Shown: positions 34,599-42,796 of the stretch, one piece after another
Layout of the letters: each line of letters begins with the position of its first letter
Numbering within the stretch: position 1 is the stretch's first letter
Source of the DNA: Kaiparowitsia implicata GSE-PSE-MK54-09C
GTDB lineage: Bacteria; Cyanobacteriota; Cyanobacteriia; Elainellales; Elainellaceae
DNA length: 64,000 nt
Direction: 5' to 3'
Assembly (NCBI GenBank): GCA_019359435.1
Contig: JAHHHI010000062.1
Location: forward strand, 121,984-185,983
The notes under the pieces: generated by a model
The model's input: the letters and a program-made list of their open reading frames with translations, nothing else
Database searches by the model: none
What the model was told of the DNA's origin: nothing
Translations under genes and position numbers: made by a program

Positions 34599-37355
34599 GT
34601 GGCACAGCCGCTACCAAATTCAGAGGTGCAGCCTCAAACCCAATTAGCCTGGCACCACATTGAGTCGGGGGCGATCGCCGAAAAACTCAGCGTTGACCCA
34701 GCCTCGGGGCTCTCTTCTCACGAAGCCCAGCAGCGGCTCGCCCGCTACGGCACGAATGAAATCAAGGGCAAACCTAGCAAAAGCCCCATCGTGCTGTTTT
34801 TGCTGCAGTTTAACCAACCGCTGCTTTACATTTTGCTAGTTGCAGGTTTAATCAAGGCGCTGCTGGGGCAGTGGGTTAACGCGGGGGTGATCTGGGGCGT
34901 CACGGTGATTAACGCCATCATTGGCTTTGTGCAAGAGTCAAAGGCCGAAAGTGCGATCGCCGCCCTCGCATCCTCCGTTGAAACCGACGCCATGATTCGT
35001 CGGGATGGCCAAACCATTAAGGTATCCTCCCGCGATCTTGTGCCGGGGGATATTGTGCTGCTCACCTCTGGAGATAAAGTCCCCGCAGACCTACGCCTGC
35101 TGCACTGCCGCAACTTTCAAGTCAATGAGTCTGCCTTAACGGGAGAATCTGTTGCGGTAGAGAAGCGTGCCGGATCTGATGCACGGCTTCTAGAGGAAGA
35201 CACGCCCCTCGCCGAGCGGCTCAACATGGCCTATGCGGGCAGCTTTGTCACTGTAGGCCAGGGGGAGGGCGTGGCGATCGCCACCGGGCGCCACACCGAA
35301 ACCGGGCGCATCTCTAAACTGATGGAGGAAAATGTATCCCTCACAACGCCGCTCACGCGCAAGTTTGACCGCTTCAGCAAAACCCTGCTCTACGCCATTC
35401 TGGCGGTGGCGACGTTTACCTTTGTGGTGGGGCTAGGCTATGGCAATACCCCCATCGCCATGTTTGAGGCCGCAGTGGCGCTAGCGGTGAGTGCCATTCC
35501 TGAGGGCTTGCCCGCCGTGGTCACCATCACCCTGGCGATTGGGGTATCGCGAATGGCACGCCGCCACGCCATTGTGCGCAAGCTGCCCGCTGTAGAAACC
35601 CTGGGCAGCGCTACTGTGATTTGCTCTGATAAAACCGGCACGCTGACGGAAAACCAGATGACGGTGCAAACCATCTTTGCCGGAGGGCACCACTATGGGC
35701 TAACCGGGGAAGGGTACACCCCCAAAGGAGAGCTGCGAGACGGCGAAGATCGACCCCTTTCGCAACAGCAGATGGCGCTGCCCTTGCGCCAGTGTCTGAT
35801 GGCGGGGATGCTCTGCAATGACTCAGAACTGGAACAGAAAGAGCACATGTGGTCTGTTGTGGGCGACCCTACGGAGGGGGCTCTGCTGGTGGCGGCTCGC
35901 AAGGCGGGCTATACTCGCGCTGATCTCAGTCAGATTTACCCTCGTCTAGATATCCTCCCATTTGAGTCAGAGTTTCAGTACATGGCGACGCTGCACCGCG
36001 ACACGGCCAGCGATGAGCGCCAGTTCTTTGTCAAAGGATCGACTGAAGCTGTGGTGGCGCGCTGTGAGCGGATACGGATGGCGGATGGCTCAGAGGTTGC
36101 CCTTGATGCAGACGACATTTTTTTGCAGGCAGAGCACATGGCGTCGCGGGGGCTGCGGGTGCTAGCGTTTGCGACCAAATCCACGTCTGCTAATCAAATC
36201 GATCATGAGGCTATTCAATCTGGGCTGGTGTTTTTAGGCTTGCAGGGGATGATTGACCCACCCCGTGCAGAGGCGATCGCCGCCGTTAAAGCCTGCCAAA
36301 CAGCGGGGATTCAGGTGAAGATGATCACGGGGGATCACCGAGTAACCGCAGCGGCGATCGCCGAGCGTATGGGTCTAAGTCAGCGGGATGAAGTGCTAGC
36401 CTATACCGGCAGAGACTTAGCGGAGATGGATTCCCAAGCGCTGGTCAACGCCGTTCAGGATGGAGCAGTATTTGCCCGGGTGGCCCCTGAGCAAAAACTG
36501 CGCCTAGTGGAGGCTTTGCAGTCGCGAGGGCACGTGGTAGCAATGACAGGAGACGGGGTAAACGATGCCCCGGCTTTGAAGCAGGCAGATATTGGGATTG
36601 CGATGGGCCGGGCCGGGACGGAGGTCGCCAAAGAAGCCGCCGATATGATTCTGACCGATGACAACTTTGCGTCTATTGAGGCGGCGGTAGAGGAAGGGCG
36701 AACAGTGTTTCGCAATTTGATGAAGGCGATCGCCTTCATCCTGCCGGTCAACGGCGGCGAGTCGATGACCATTTTGCTGAGCGTGCTGATCGGGCGGGGC
36801 GATGTGCTGCCCATTCTGTCACTGCAAGTGCTGTGGCTCAATATGGTCAACTCCATTGCCATGACGGTGCCGCTGGCGTTTGAGCCCAAATCTTATAACT
36901 TGATGAGCCAAGCACCCCGGCGCCCCAATGAGCCGCTGCTATCGAAGCATCTGCTAAAGCGCATCGCGCTGATCTCAGTATTTAACTGGATTTTGATTTT
37001 TGGCATGTTTGAGTGGGTGCGCCAGTCGACTGACGATGTTGATCTAGCACGGACGATGGCAATTCAAGCGCTGGTGGCGGGGCGGATTATCTACTTGCTG
37101 AGCATTAGCCAGTTTTGGGCGACAGTGGCGGCGAGGCTGCGGGGAGTGTCCGTAGCCCTTGGGGATGCAACCGCGATTGGATATGGCATTTTGGCGGCGA
37201 TTGTCCTGCAGTTCATCTTTAGTCAGTGGAGTGTGATGAACTTCCTATTTTCCACAACGCCGCTCAACTTGGGCCAGTTGCTGCTCTGTGTGGCGGTATC
37301 GCTGCCGATGTTTGCCGTGGCGATCATTGCCAATCGCCTCAATCCACAAAACTGA
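34599..37355 (+). CDS. P-type cation-transporting ATPase (CtpF-like type II)
   Basis: The 918-residue protein starts at GTG 34599, with AAGGAGG 7 nt upstream. It has the actuator motif [12 protein letters not shown]4 motif [13 protein letters not shown], phosphorylation site Asp344 (SDKTGTLT), the nucleotide domain, the hinge [20 protein letters not shown] and about ten membrane helices. This places it among type II pumps (Ca2+, Na+, H+). In M6, near residue 746, the usual N-x-x-T-D motif of Ca2+ pumps is replaced by [18 protein letters not shown], as in CtpF-like bacterial pumps, so the ion is uncertain. A strong terminator follows. Confidence 0.92.
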   Translation: MAQPLPNSEVQPQTQLAWHHIESGAIAEKLSVDPASGLSSHEAQQRLARYGTNEIKGKPSKSPIVLFLLQFNQPLLYILLVAGLIKALLGQWVNAGVIWGVTVINAIIGFVQESKAESAIAALASSVETDAMIRRDGQTIKVSSRDLVPGDIVLLTSGDKVPADLRLLHCRNFQVNESALTGESVAVEKRAGSDARLLEEDTPLAERLNMAYAGSFVTVGQGEGVAIATGRHTETGRISKLMEENVSLTTPLTRKFDRFSKTLLYAILAVATFTFVVGLGYGNTPIAMFEAAVALAVSAIPEGLPAVVTITLAIGVSRMARRHAIVRKLPAVETLGSATVICSDKTGTLTENQMTVQTIFAGGHHYGLTGEGYTPKGELRDGEDRPLSQQQMALPLRQCLMAGMLCNDSELEQKEHMWSVVGDPTEGALLVAARKAGYTRADLSQIYPRLDILPFESEFQYMATLHRDTASDERQFFVKGSTEAVVARCERIRMADGSEVALDADDIFLQAEHMASRGLRVLAFATKSTSANQIDHEAIQSGLVFLGLQGMIDPPRAEAIAAVKACQTAGIQVKMITGDHRVTAAAIAERMGLSQRDEVLAYTGRDLAEMDSQALVNAVQDGAVFARVAPEQKLRLVEALQSRGHVVAMTGDGVNDAPALKQADIGIAMGRAGTEVAKEAADMILTDDNFASIEAAVEEGRTVFRNLMKAIAFILPVNGGESMTILLSVLIGRGDVLPILSLQVLWLNMVNSIAMTVPLAFEPKSYNLMSQAPRRPNEPLLSKHLLKRIALISVFNWILIFGMFEWVRQSTDDVDLARTMAIQALVAGRIIYLLSISQFWATVAARLRGVSVALGDATAIGYGILAAIVLQFIFSQWSVMNFLFSTTPLNLGQLLLCVAVSLPMFAVAIIANRLNPQN

Positions 37356-37373
37356 TGGAGACGTGCAGTGCCT

Positions 37374-37422
37374 AAAACTCGTAATGAGCCGTATGCATTG
37401 CGTGCGGCTCATTACGAGTTTT
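37374..37422 (+). terminator. Strong terminator after the P-type ATPase
   Basis: A perfect 18-bp stem (arms 37374-37391 and 37405-37422, AAAACTCGTAATGAGCCG) with a 13-base loop starts 18 bp after the stop and ends in TTTT. Confidence 0.85.
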
Positions 37423-37479
37423 ATCCTTACCCATGAACTTTGTTTCTTCGGATTTCGGCAGGAGTAAAGCTAGCCTCTA

Positions 37480-37600
37480 ATATCAATTCTCTAAATCAGA
37501 ACGACGGATTGTTTGAGGAGGGGGTGGGGAACTCAGTTCTCCACAAGGGGGCGAAGCCTCCTTGCCCCCCATTTGTAGCCCAAATTTTTGGAATTGATAT
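37480..37600 (+). mobile_element. MITE-like element, family B, copy 1
   Basis: 121 bp bounded by the inverted termini ATATCAATTC (37480-37489) and GAATTGATAT (37591-37600). It is nearly identical to 62748-62869, including a G-rich centre (AGGAGGGGGTGGGGAACT) and the CCCCCCATTTGTAGCCC block. It has no coding capacity, so it would be a non-autonomous element. Confidence 0.8.
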
Positions 37601-37610
37601 AATATCCCAG

Positions 37611-37705
37611 AAATCAACAGTCACAGCCCCTAGTCTGGTTTTTGGGTCGGGCGTGGCAACGCTCATAGCATCAGGCGTTTGATTGAAATTGATGACACGC
37701 CCTAG
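37611..37705 (+). mobile_element. MITE-like element, family A, copy 2 (shortened)
   Basis: Shares AGTCACAGCCCCTAG, the GGGTCGGGCGTGGCAA block and the terminal ATGACACGCCCTAG with the fuller copies at 58278-58406 and 62899-63027. The left end is shorter. It begins 10 bp after a family B element and ends 24 bp before the phoH stop codon. Confidence 0.75.
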
Positions 37706-37728
37706 ACTAGCGCCCTATTCGGGTTTGT

Positions 37729-38682
37729 CTAGGCTTCGTAGGTTTCGTAAGCGGCGACGATACGCTGCACGAGGGCATGCCGTACGACATCGTGTTTAGT
37801 GAGTTGACAGAAGGCGATGCCCTCTACATGTTGCAAGATACGAGAGGCGATCGCCAATCCTGAACTTTGATGACTGGGAAGGTCTGTCTGCGTGACATCG
37901 CCTGTTACCACCATGCGCGACTTGAATCCTAAGCGCGTCAGCACCATCTTCATTTGAGCGGGCGTGGTGTTCTGGGCCTCATCCAAAATTACAAAGGCGT
38001 TATTGAGGGTGCGCCCCCGCATATAGGCCAAGGGTGCGACTTCAATCACCCCCCGCTCCATCAGCCCAGCAATCTTTTCTGGATCGACCATCTCGTAGAG
38101 CGCATCATAGAGCGGTCGCAGATAGGGATTGACCTTTTGTTGCAAATCACCAGGCAAGAAGCCTAATCGCTCCCCGGCTTCTACTGCTGGACGGGTCAAA
38201 ATTAGCCGCTCAAACTCCCCTGCCAGCAGCGCTTGCACCGCTAGCACTGCCGCTAGATAGGTTTTTCCTGTACCGGCAGGGCCAATGCAAAAAGTCAGAT
38301 CATAGCTGCGAATCGCCTGAATATATTTGCGCTGTCGAAACGTTTTAGCGCGGATTTCTTCGCCGCGTCGGGTGCGCGCCAACACATCTCGCTGAAGCTG
38401 CTGCAGGTCGTCTTGCTGTCGAGTATCTAACGCGTGGCGCACGGTTAAAATATCAACCCCTGTGATGGGCTTGCCCTCGCCCCAATAGGGCTCGAGCGAT
38501 CGCACCAATAGAGCAGCTTGTTCTATTTGCGACTCCGTGCCAGAAATTAGTAGATCTTGCCCTCTCAGTACGACAGTTGCCCCAGTCAACTGTGCAAGCT
38601 GCCGCAGGTTCTCTTCGTGAGACCCGGCTAGGGCGATCGCACTCTCCAGACTAGGCAGTGAAATTGTAAATGCCTTTCCCAT
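37729..38682 (-). CDS. phoH: PhoH-family ATPase
   Basis: The 317-residue protein has an N-terminal region of about 115 residues with a KH-like look (LAQLTGATVVLRGQDLLISG) and a PhoH ATPase domain with Walker A GPAGTGKTYLAA and Walker B FVILDEAQNTTPAQMK, then VVTGDVTQTDLP. PhoH proteins are linked to RNA metabolism and are commonly encoded with ribosome-related genes, as here: rpsP, khpA and phoH lie in order on the minus strand, with 23 bp between khpA and phoH. The exact activity in cyanobacteria is not established. A family A repeat lies directly downstream. Confidence 0.93.
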   Translation of the reverse strand: MGKAFTISLPSLESAIALAGSHEENLRQLAQLTGATVVLRGQDLLISGTESQIEQAALLVRSLEPYWGEGKPITGVDILTVRHALDTRQQDDLQQLQRDVLARTRRGEEIRAKTFRQRKYIQAIRSYDLTFCIGPAGTGKTYLAAVLAVQALLAGEFERLILTRPAVEAGERLGFLPGDLQQKVNPYLRPLYDALYEMVDPEKIAGLMERGVIEVAPLAYMRGRTLNNAFVILDEAQNTTPAQMKMVLTRLGFKSRMVVTGDVTQTDLPSHQSSGLAIASRILQHVEGIAFCQLTKHDVVRHALVQRIVAAYETYEA

Positions 38683-38705
38683 AAAGGGTGTATTAACAAA
38701 CCAAA

Positions 38706-39065
38706 TTAAGGGCTGGGCGAATCACGTCGTTGAGGAGGGCGTCGCGGTATCGGGCGTCGGCTAGGGGTTCTCGCCTCATCCCCATCCCCATCCCGAGACG
38801 AAGTACTGCCATACACATCCAGATGAACCGTGTAGCCCGACAACGTTGCAACCGCTTGCAGCACAGTACGAATGGCCTGAATATTGCGCCCGCCTCGCCC
38901 AAACACCCGCCCCTTTTCCTCTCCGTCAAATGCTACGCGCAACATCACTCTTGATGTGCGCGGCAACACTTCACAATCTACCTTGAGAGATTCTGGATTA
39001 TCGAGAAACGGCGCAATTAGAAATTGCACCAATGCTTTGAAGTCTGGGCTGTCAGACACAGTCAT
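38706..39065 (-). CDS. khpA: KhpA-type KH-domain RNA-binding protein
   Basis: The 119-residue protein has a compact KH domain (about 10-85) with the nucleic-acid-contacting loop GRGGRNIQAIR, where most KH loops have GxxG. It starts FKALVQFLIAPFLDNPESL, typical of KhpA (YlqC). A disordered Arg/Pro/Ser-rich tail of about 35 residues (RRPIPRRPPQRRDSP) follows, longer than in most KhpA proteins and probably adding RNA affinity. KhpA binds many RNAs and is usually encoded next to rpsP, as seen here with 178 bp between. The tail is the only unusual feature. Confidence 0.92.
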   Translation of the reverse strand: MTVSDSPDFKALVQFLIAPFLDNPESLKVDCEVLPRTSRVMLRVAFDGEEKGRVFGRGGRNIQAIRTVLQAVATLSGYTVHLDVYGSTSSRDGDGDEARTPSRRPIPRRPPQRRDSPSP

Positions 39066-39243
39066 GGGCAGAGGGGGCTAACACAGACCATAAGCGAACT
39101 CTGGCAGAACTGAGCAATCAGGTGAAGCGCCGCAACGAGCAAGGGGACTTAAAGATGCATGAGGTAGGCGTGACCAAACCTCGACAACAATGTGCTCGAC
39201 AACAATAACAATATGGATGAGGCGATCAGAACTGGTTGTCCTT

Positions 39244-39492
39244 CTAGGCCTTAAGTTGCTCGTACACATTCGCCTTTTCAAATATGCGGCGCACCGTATC
39301 GGTCGGCTGAGCGCCCTGATTGAGGCGTCGCACGATTGCATCGACATTAAGCTTGACTTCGTCTGTCCGGGGGTTGTAATAACCCAATTCTTCTAGTGGG
39401 CGACCTTCCCGACGAGTGGTGCTATTGATAGCAACAATGCGGTAGCTCGCTTCAAATTTTTTGCCATATCGCTTTAAACGCAGCTTAACCAT
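39244..39492 (-). CDS. rpsP: Ribosomal protein bS16
   Basis: The 82-residue protein is a complete bS16 of the small ribosomal subunit: [20 protein letters not shown] at the N-terminus, [18 protein letters not shown], and [15 protein letters not shown]. Length is normal. It heads the rpsP-khpA-phoH group on the minus strand. The start is the ATG at 39490-39492. Confidence 0.97.
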   Translation of the reverse strand: MVKLRLKRYGKKFEASYRIVAINSTTRREGRPLEELGYYNPRTDEVKLNVDAIVRRLNQGAQPTDTVRRIFEKANVYEQLKA

Positions 39493-40037
39493 GCTTAAAT
39501 CACTGTCTCCTTGAGTTTACGGGGTTCATAGCGTGGATGGGTTTATGCGGGCCGTGTCAAGCATTTAGAGGTTCCGGTAGGCAAACCCTATCATCAAAGA
39601 GCAGTACTCGTAACGCTCTGTTTTCCGTCATATTGGGCACGCACAACACAGCATCCGACACAATTTGGGTCAGGCAGTTAATCCTAGCATACAATAACGA
39701 GCCCCGTTCTAGGTTCGTTGCAGTAGCGTGTATCACGTTAGGCGGTTCTAAAGTAACCTGAGTTTGGGATGCCCCAAAGCCCTCTTAACCCGAACTGGCG
39801 TTAAAGTAGAACCGCCAGAGAACAGGTGTTGACACGTGAGTTCGATAGCCTGATTTTGCTCAGCAGCACAGGTCTGAAATAAGGCTCAGTTGTTCTGCCT
39901 GCGACGCAGGCAAAACGGTTCTAGGCATTTGCGAAACTGGACGTTTTTGGAGGTAGGTATGAATCAGGCATCTACCGTCTCCGGCGGGGGCGATCGCTCG
40001 GCTGTACCCAGATTTATGCCGTAATTTAGTAGCGCCG
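39493..40037. other. Intergenic, 545 bp, with a dispersed repeat
   Basis: Upstream of rpsP and downstream of the cup gene. It contains the short dispersed repeat 39768-39806 and, about 30 bp on, a related inverted sequence (ACACGTGAGTTCGATAG, 39833-39849). No gene recognised. Confidence 0.5.
39768..39806 (+). repeat. Dispersed short repeat, family C
   Basis: GATGCCCCAAAGCCCTCTTA followed by ACCCGAACTGGCGTTAAA. Related copies are at 2886-2921 and 61721-61765, a partial one at 58430-58446, and a similar sequence flanks the transposase fragment (63871-63887). Confidence 0.7.
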
Positions 40038-41180
40038 TTAGGACTGGGGCGTTTGCACTCGCAGGAGTGCAGACGGTTCTAGCCGTGCTAACCAACTGTC
40101 TATAAATTCGCGATTGGCTTGCTGTTCTTGAGGCTGAGAGGTGGTCAGCGGATGAGGCATCAATCCCAAAATAGCGGAGGTCGTTACGCAGAACATAGAC
40201 TTTTGAAAGCTTTGGTTGATCTTGACCCGTAAATCCCCATTGCCCCGCAGCCCCCCAGCATAAACGGCACGGAGGTAGTCAGGAAGATAGTGGGTGAGAT
40301 CCTGCATTAGCAAGGTGGGGGGAATGCCTGCCCCACCGGTCGGGAGCGGATCGGCAAACAGCACTCCGTAGGAAAAATCTGCCTGTTCTGGCGGAATCTG
40401 TTGAGCTTGCGCGTTGTAGGACACTGTACCAAAGAAGGGAAAGGAGCGGAGGAACACAGCCTCAACGTAAGGGACGGCCGTATCCATCAGAAAGGTAAGC
40501 CCAGCAGTTGCAGGTATGATCTCGTAGCGATCGCCCTCAATGGTGACGGCATAGGTAATGGGCATTGCCGCGTTGTCTACCAACCCTTGCTTAATGTGAT
40601 CGACCACATCAGCGATGGAGGTGATGTCGCCTGCGTCGTAGCGATCGGACAGCACCATAAACATATCGCTCATCACCCGCCAAAACTGCCCCAGCCCGCT
40701 ATAGAAAGAAAGCTGGCGAATTTGCTCTAGCAAAAACTGGGGGAAAAGCTGGTTAATGCCGCGCATCATCAGATTTCCCTTGAGCTTTGCCTGAATTGCT
40801 GCGGTCGCGCGAGTCCGAAATTCCTCAGTATCGAGGTAGGCGTCTAGCCCGCCACCGCCATGCCAAAACATGGCCTTCATGCAGTATTCAGCAAACTCGT
40901 AGTTAATTCGCTGATGCAGCCAGTGGCGCATCAGCTTGCCTGCGGTGACGTCTCCGTTCATATATTTAAAGAACGGAAACAGCACCAGAAACTGATGTTC
41001 TGCGATGTAGTTGAGGTTAATGGAATAGGCGTCTAGCACAACCGCATAGCTCTTGAGCACACCCACCACTTCGACCAGATTTTCTGGTGAATCAGGCAGC
41101 AGTGCTCCGCCGTTCTCAAGTCGTTCGGCGATCGCACTTAAAGCAGTCGGCACGGGAGTAGAGGGCGTCAGGGTAGTCAT
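40038..41180 (-). CDS. cupB: CO2 hydration protein, CupB (ChpX) type
   Basis: ATG 41178-41180 gives 380 residues; the frame extends further upstream without homology. The protein matches the Cup/Chp family: VVLDAYSINLNYIAEHQFLV, FFKYMNGDVTAGKLMRHW, AMFWHGGGGLDAYLDTEEF and DITSIADVVDHIKQG. Cup proteins sit on specialised NDH-1 complexes and convert CO2 to bicarbonate with electron-transport energy. CupA is longer (about 430-440 residues), so length favours CupB, the constitutive type, with NdhD4/F4. It is the last gene of the ndhF-ndhD-cup operon, 50 bp after ndhD. The CupA/CupB choice rests on length and my recall. Confidence 0.82.
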   Translation of the reverse strand: MTTLTPSTPVPTALSAIAERLENGGALLPDSPENLVEVVGVLKSYAVVLDAYSINLNYIAEHQFLVLFPFFKYMNGDVTAGKLMRHWLHQRINYEFAEYCMKAMFWHGGGGLDAYLDTEEFRTRATAAIQAKLKGNLMMRGINQLFPQFLLEQIRQLSFYSGLGQFWRVMSDMFMVLSDRYDAGDITSIADVVDHIKQGLVDNAAMPITYAVTIEGDRYEIIPATAGLTFLMDTAVPYVEAVFLRSFPFFGTVSYNAQAQQIPPEQADFSYGVLFADPLPTGGAGIPPTLLMQDLTHYLPDYLRAVYAGGLRGNGDLRVKINQSFQKSMFCVTTSAILGLMPHPLTTSQPQEQQANREFIDSWLARLEPSALLRVQTPQS

Positions 41181-41230
41181 AGCGCAAGGTCTACTAGAAC
41201 GGTGAGTGCATTGAATGTAGAAGATTGAGG

Positions 41231-42766
41231 TTAATCTACCAGCGCAGGCGCAGACAGCGGGAGCGTCAGGGGATTTGCTTCCACGAAAGCTGTCGTGGTG
41301 GAGCGATCGCCCAGCGTTCCCAAAGCCAGGCTCGTGGGCTCGCTCCAGCGGATGATCCAGCCGGGCTGTAGCCCGAACGCAATCACCAATGCCACCACAA
41401 TCAATGCGGGGATGCGGTCTTTCCAATAAATGGCAGGCAGATTGGCAAAGGTTTCGGGCAGCCGTCCAAAAAAGGAGCGATTGATTAAGTTCAGAAAATA
41501 GACGGCTGTGAGCGCAGTCCCCAACATGCACAGCAGCGTCGCCACTGGAAAGATCGGAAAGCTGCTGCGGTAGACCAGAAATTCCGCGATAAACCCGATC
41601 ATACCGGGAATGCCCGCGCTTGCCATGACGCTGACAATCATCAAGCTGCCAATCAGCGGCAAGCCTCGTTCAGGATTGAGCAATCCCTGCAAGACATCGA
41701 CATTACGAGTACCCGTCTTGGAGTAAACCACGCCCACCAACAAGAAGAGCAGCGCCGAAATCAGCCCATGGCTGATCATTTGGGCAATGGTGGCAGCGAT
41801 GCTCAGAGGCGTGGCCGCCGCTGCCGCCAGCATCACATAGCCCATATGACCGACAGAACTGTAAGCCACCATTTTTTTCATATCGGTTTGGGCGATCGCC
41901 ACAAACGAGCCATACAGCACATTCACCACCGCCAAGATCGCCAGCGCCGGTGCAATAACTCGCCAGGCATCCGGCAAGAGCTGCAGCCCAAAGCGAAGCA
42001 GGCCATAGGTGCCCAACTTCAACAGCACCCCAGCCAGCAGCACTGAGGTAGGCGTAGGCGCCTGCACATGGGCATCGGGTAGCCACGTGTGAAGCGGCAC
42101 AATTGGAACCTTGATGCCAAAGCCGACCACGATTGTCACCAGCAGAATCAACTGGGTCGTCATCGGCAGTTCTAGATTCTGCAGCTGCTCATAGTCAAAG
42201 CTAAAGCTGCCGCTCAGCAACGCCAACCCAAAGAACGCCGCTAAAATTAGCGCACCCGAGATCGCGGTGTAAATCAAAAACTTGGTGGCAGCATAGCCCC
42301 GGCGCGACCCGCCCCAAATGGCAATCATCAGATAAAGCGGAATCAGTTCCACTTCATAAAACAGGAAAAAGAGCAGCAGGTTTTGCGCCAAAAAGGCTCC
42401 GGCCACACCCGCCGCAAGCAGCATCATCAGGGAATAGTACAGACGAGGGCGAATCAGGTTGACATCGCTGCAGTACAGCGCAATATAAACCAGCAGGCTG
42501 TTGATGGCGATCAGGGGGAGCGATAGCCCGTCCATCCCCAACCGATAGCTCAACCCTAGGGGTGCAATCCAGTCGAACGATTCTTGAAACTGTAGCCCAG
42601 CACTCTGGACATCAAACTGCGTCAACAGATAACCCGTCCAACCCAAAATAACTAGGGCGATCGCCATCGCAACCTGGCGACTGCGAGTTGGGGTCATGAT
42701 CGCCTCTGGTAAACAGGCGATCGCCAATCCTGCTAATACGGGTAGCCAAATCAGAATACTCAGCAT
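41231..42766 (-). CDS. ndhD4: NDH-1 subunit NdhD, CO2-uptake type (NdhD4-like)
   Basis: The 511-residue protein is a NuoM/MrpD-like antiporter subunit with about 14 hydrophobic helices. Diagnostic segments are LIWLPVLAGL, YRLGMDGLSLPLIAINSLL, LLFFLFYEVELIPLYLMI, KFLIYTAISGALILAAF, PIVPLHTWLPDAHVQAPT and YSSVGHMGYV. The conserved Glu in FYEVELIP and the Lys in KVPIVPL belong to the proton channel. It is assigned to the CO2-uptake subclass because it lies between ndhF and a cup gene. The D4 rather than D3 label follows the cupB assignment. It starts 30 bp after ndhF ends. Confidence 0.87.
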   Translation of the reverse strand: MLSILIWLPVLAGLAIACLPEAIMTPTRSRQVAMAIALVILGWTGYLLTQFDVQSAGLQFQESFDWIAPLGLSYRLGMDGLSLPLIAINSLLVYIALYCSDVNLIRPRLYYSLMMLLAAGVAGAFLAQNLLLFFLFYEVELIPLYLMIAIWGGSRRGYAATKFLIYTAISGALILAAFFGLALLSGSFSFDYEQLQNLELPMTTQLILLVTIVVGFGIKVPIVPLHTWLPDAHVQAPTPTSVLLAGVLLKLGTYGLLRFGLQLLPDAWRVIAPALAILAVVNVLYGSFVAIAQTDMKKMVAYSSVGHMGYVMLAAAAATPLSIAATIAQMISHGLISALLFLLVGVVYSKTGTRNVDVLQGLLNPERGLPLIGSLMIVSVMASAGIPGMIGFIAEFLVYRSSFPIFPVATLLCMLGTALTAVYFLNLINRSFFGRLPETFANLPAIYWKDRIPALIVVALVIAFGLQPGWIIRWSEPTSLALGTLGDRSTTTAFVEANPLTLPLSAPALVD

Positions 42767-42796
42767 CTTAACGTTCCTGCCTCGTTCGTTCGCCCA

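Larger units (their letters stand above)
37356..37728. other. Intergenic, 373 bp, with terminator and two repeats
   Basis: Filled by the ATPase terminator (37374-37422), a MITE-like element of family B (37480-37600) and a family A element (37611-37705). The 80-codon frame at 37440-37682 runs through the repeats and is not a gene. Confidence 0.7.

Noticed and set aside
37440..37682. 80-codon frame after the ATPase terminator
   Set aside because: It reads through two MITE-like repeats and has no domain.
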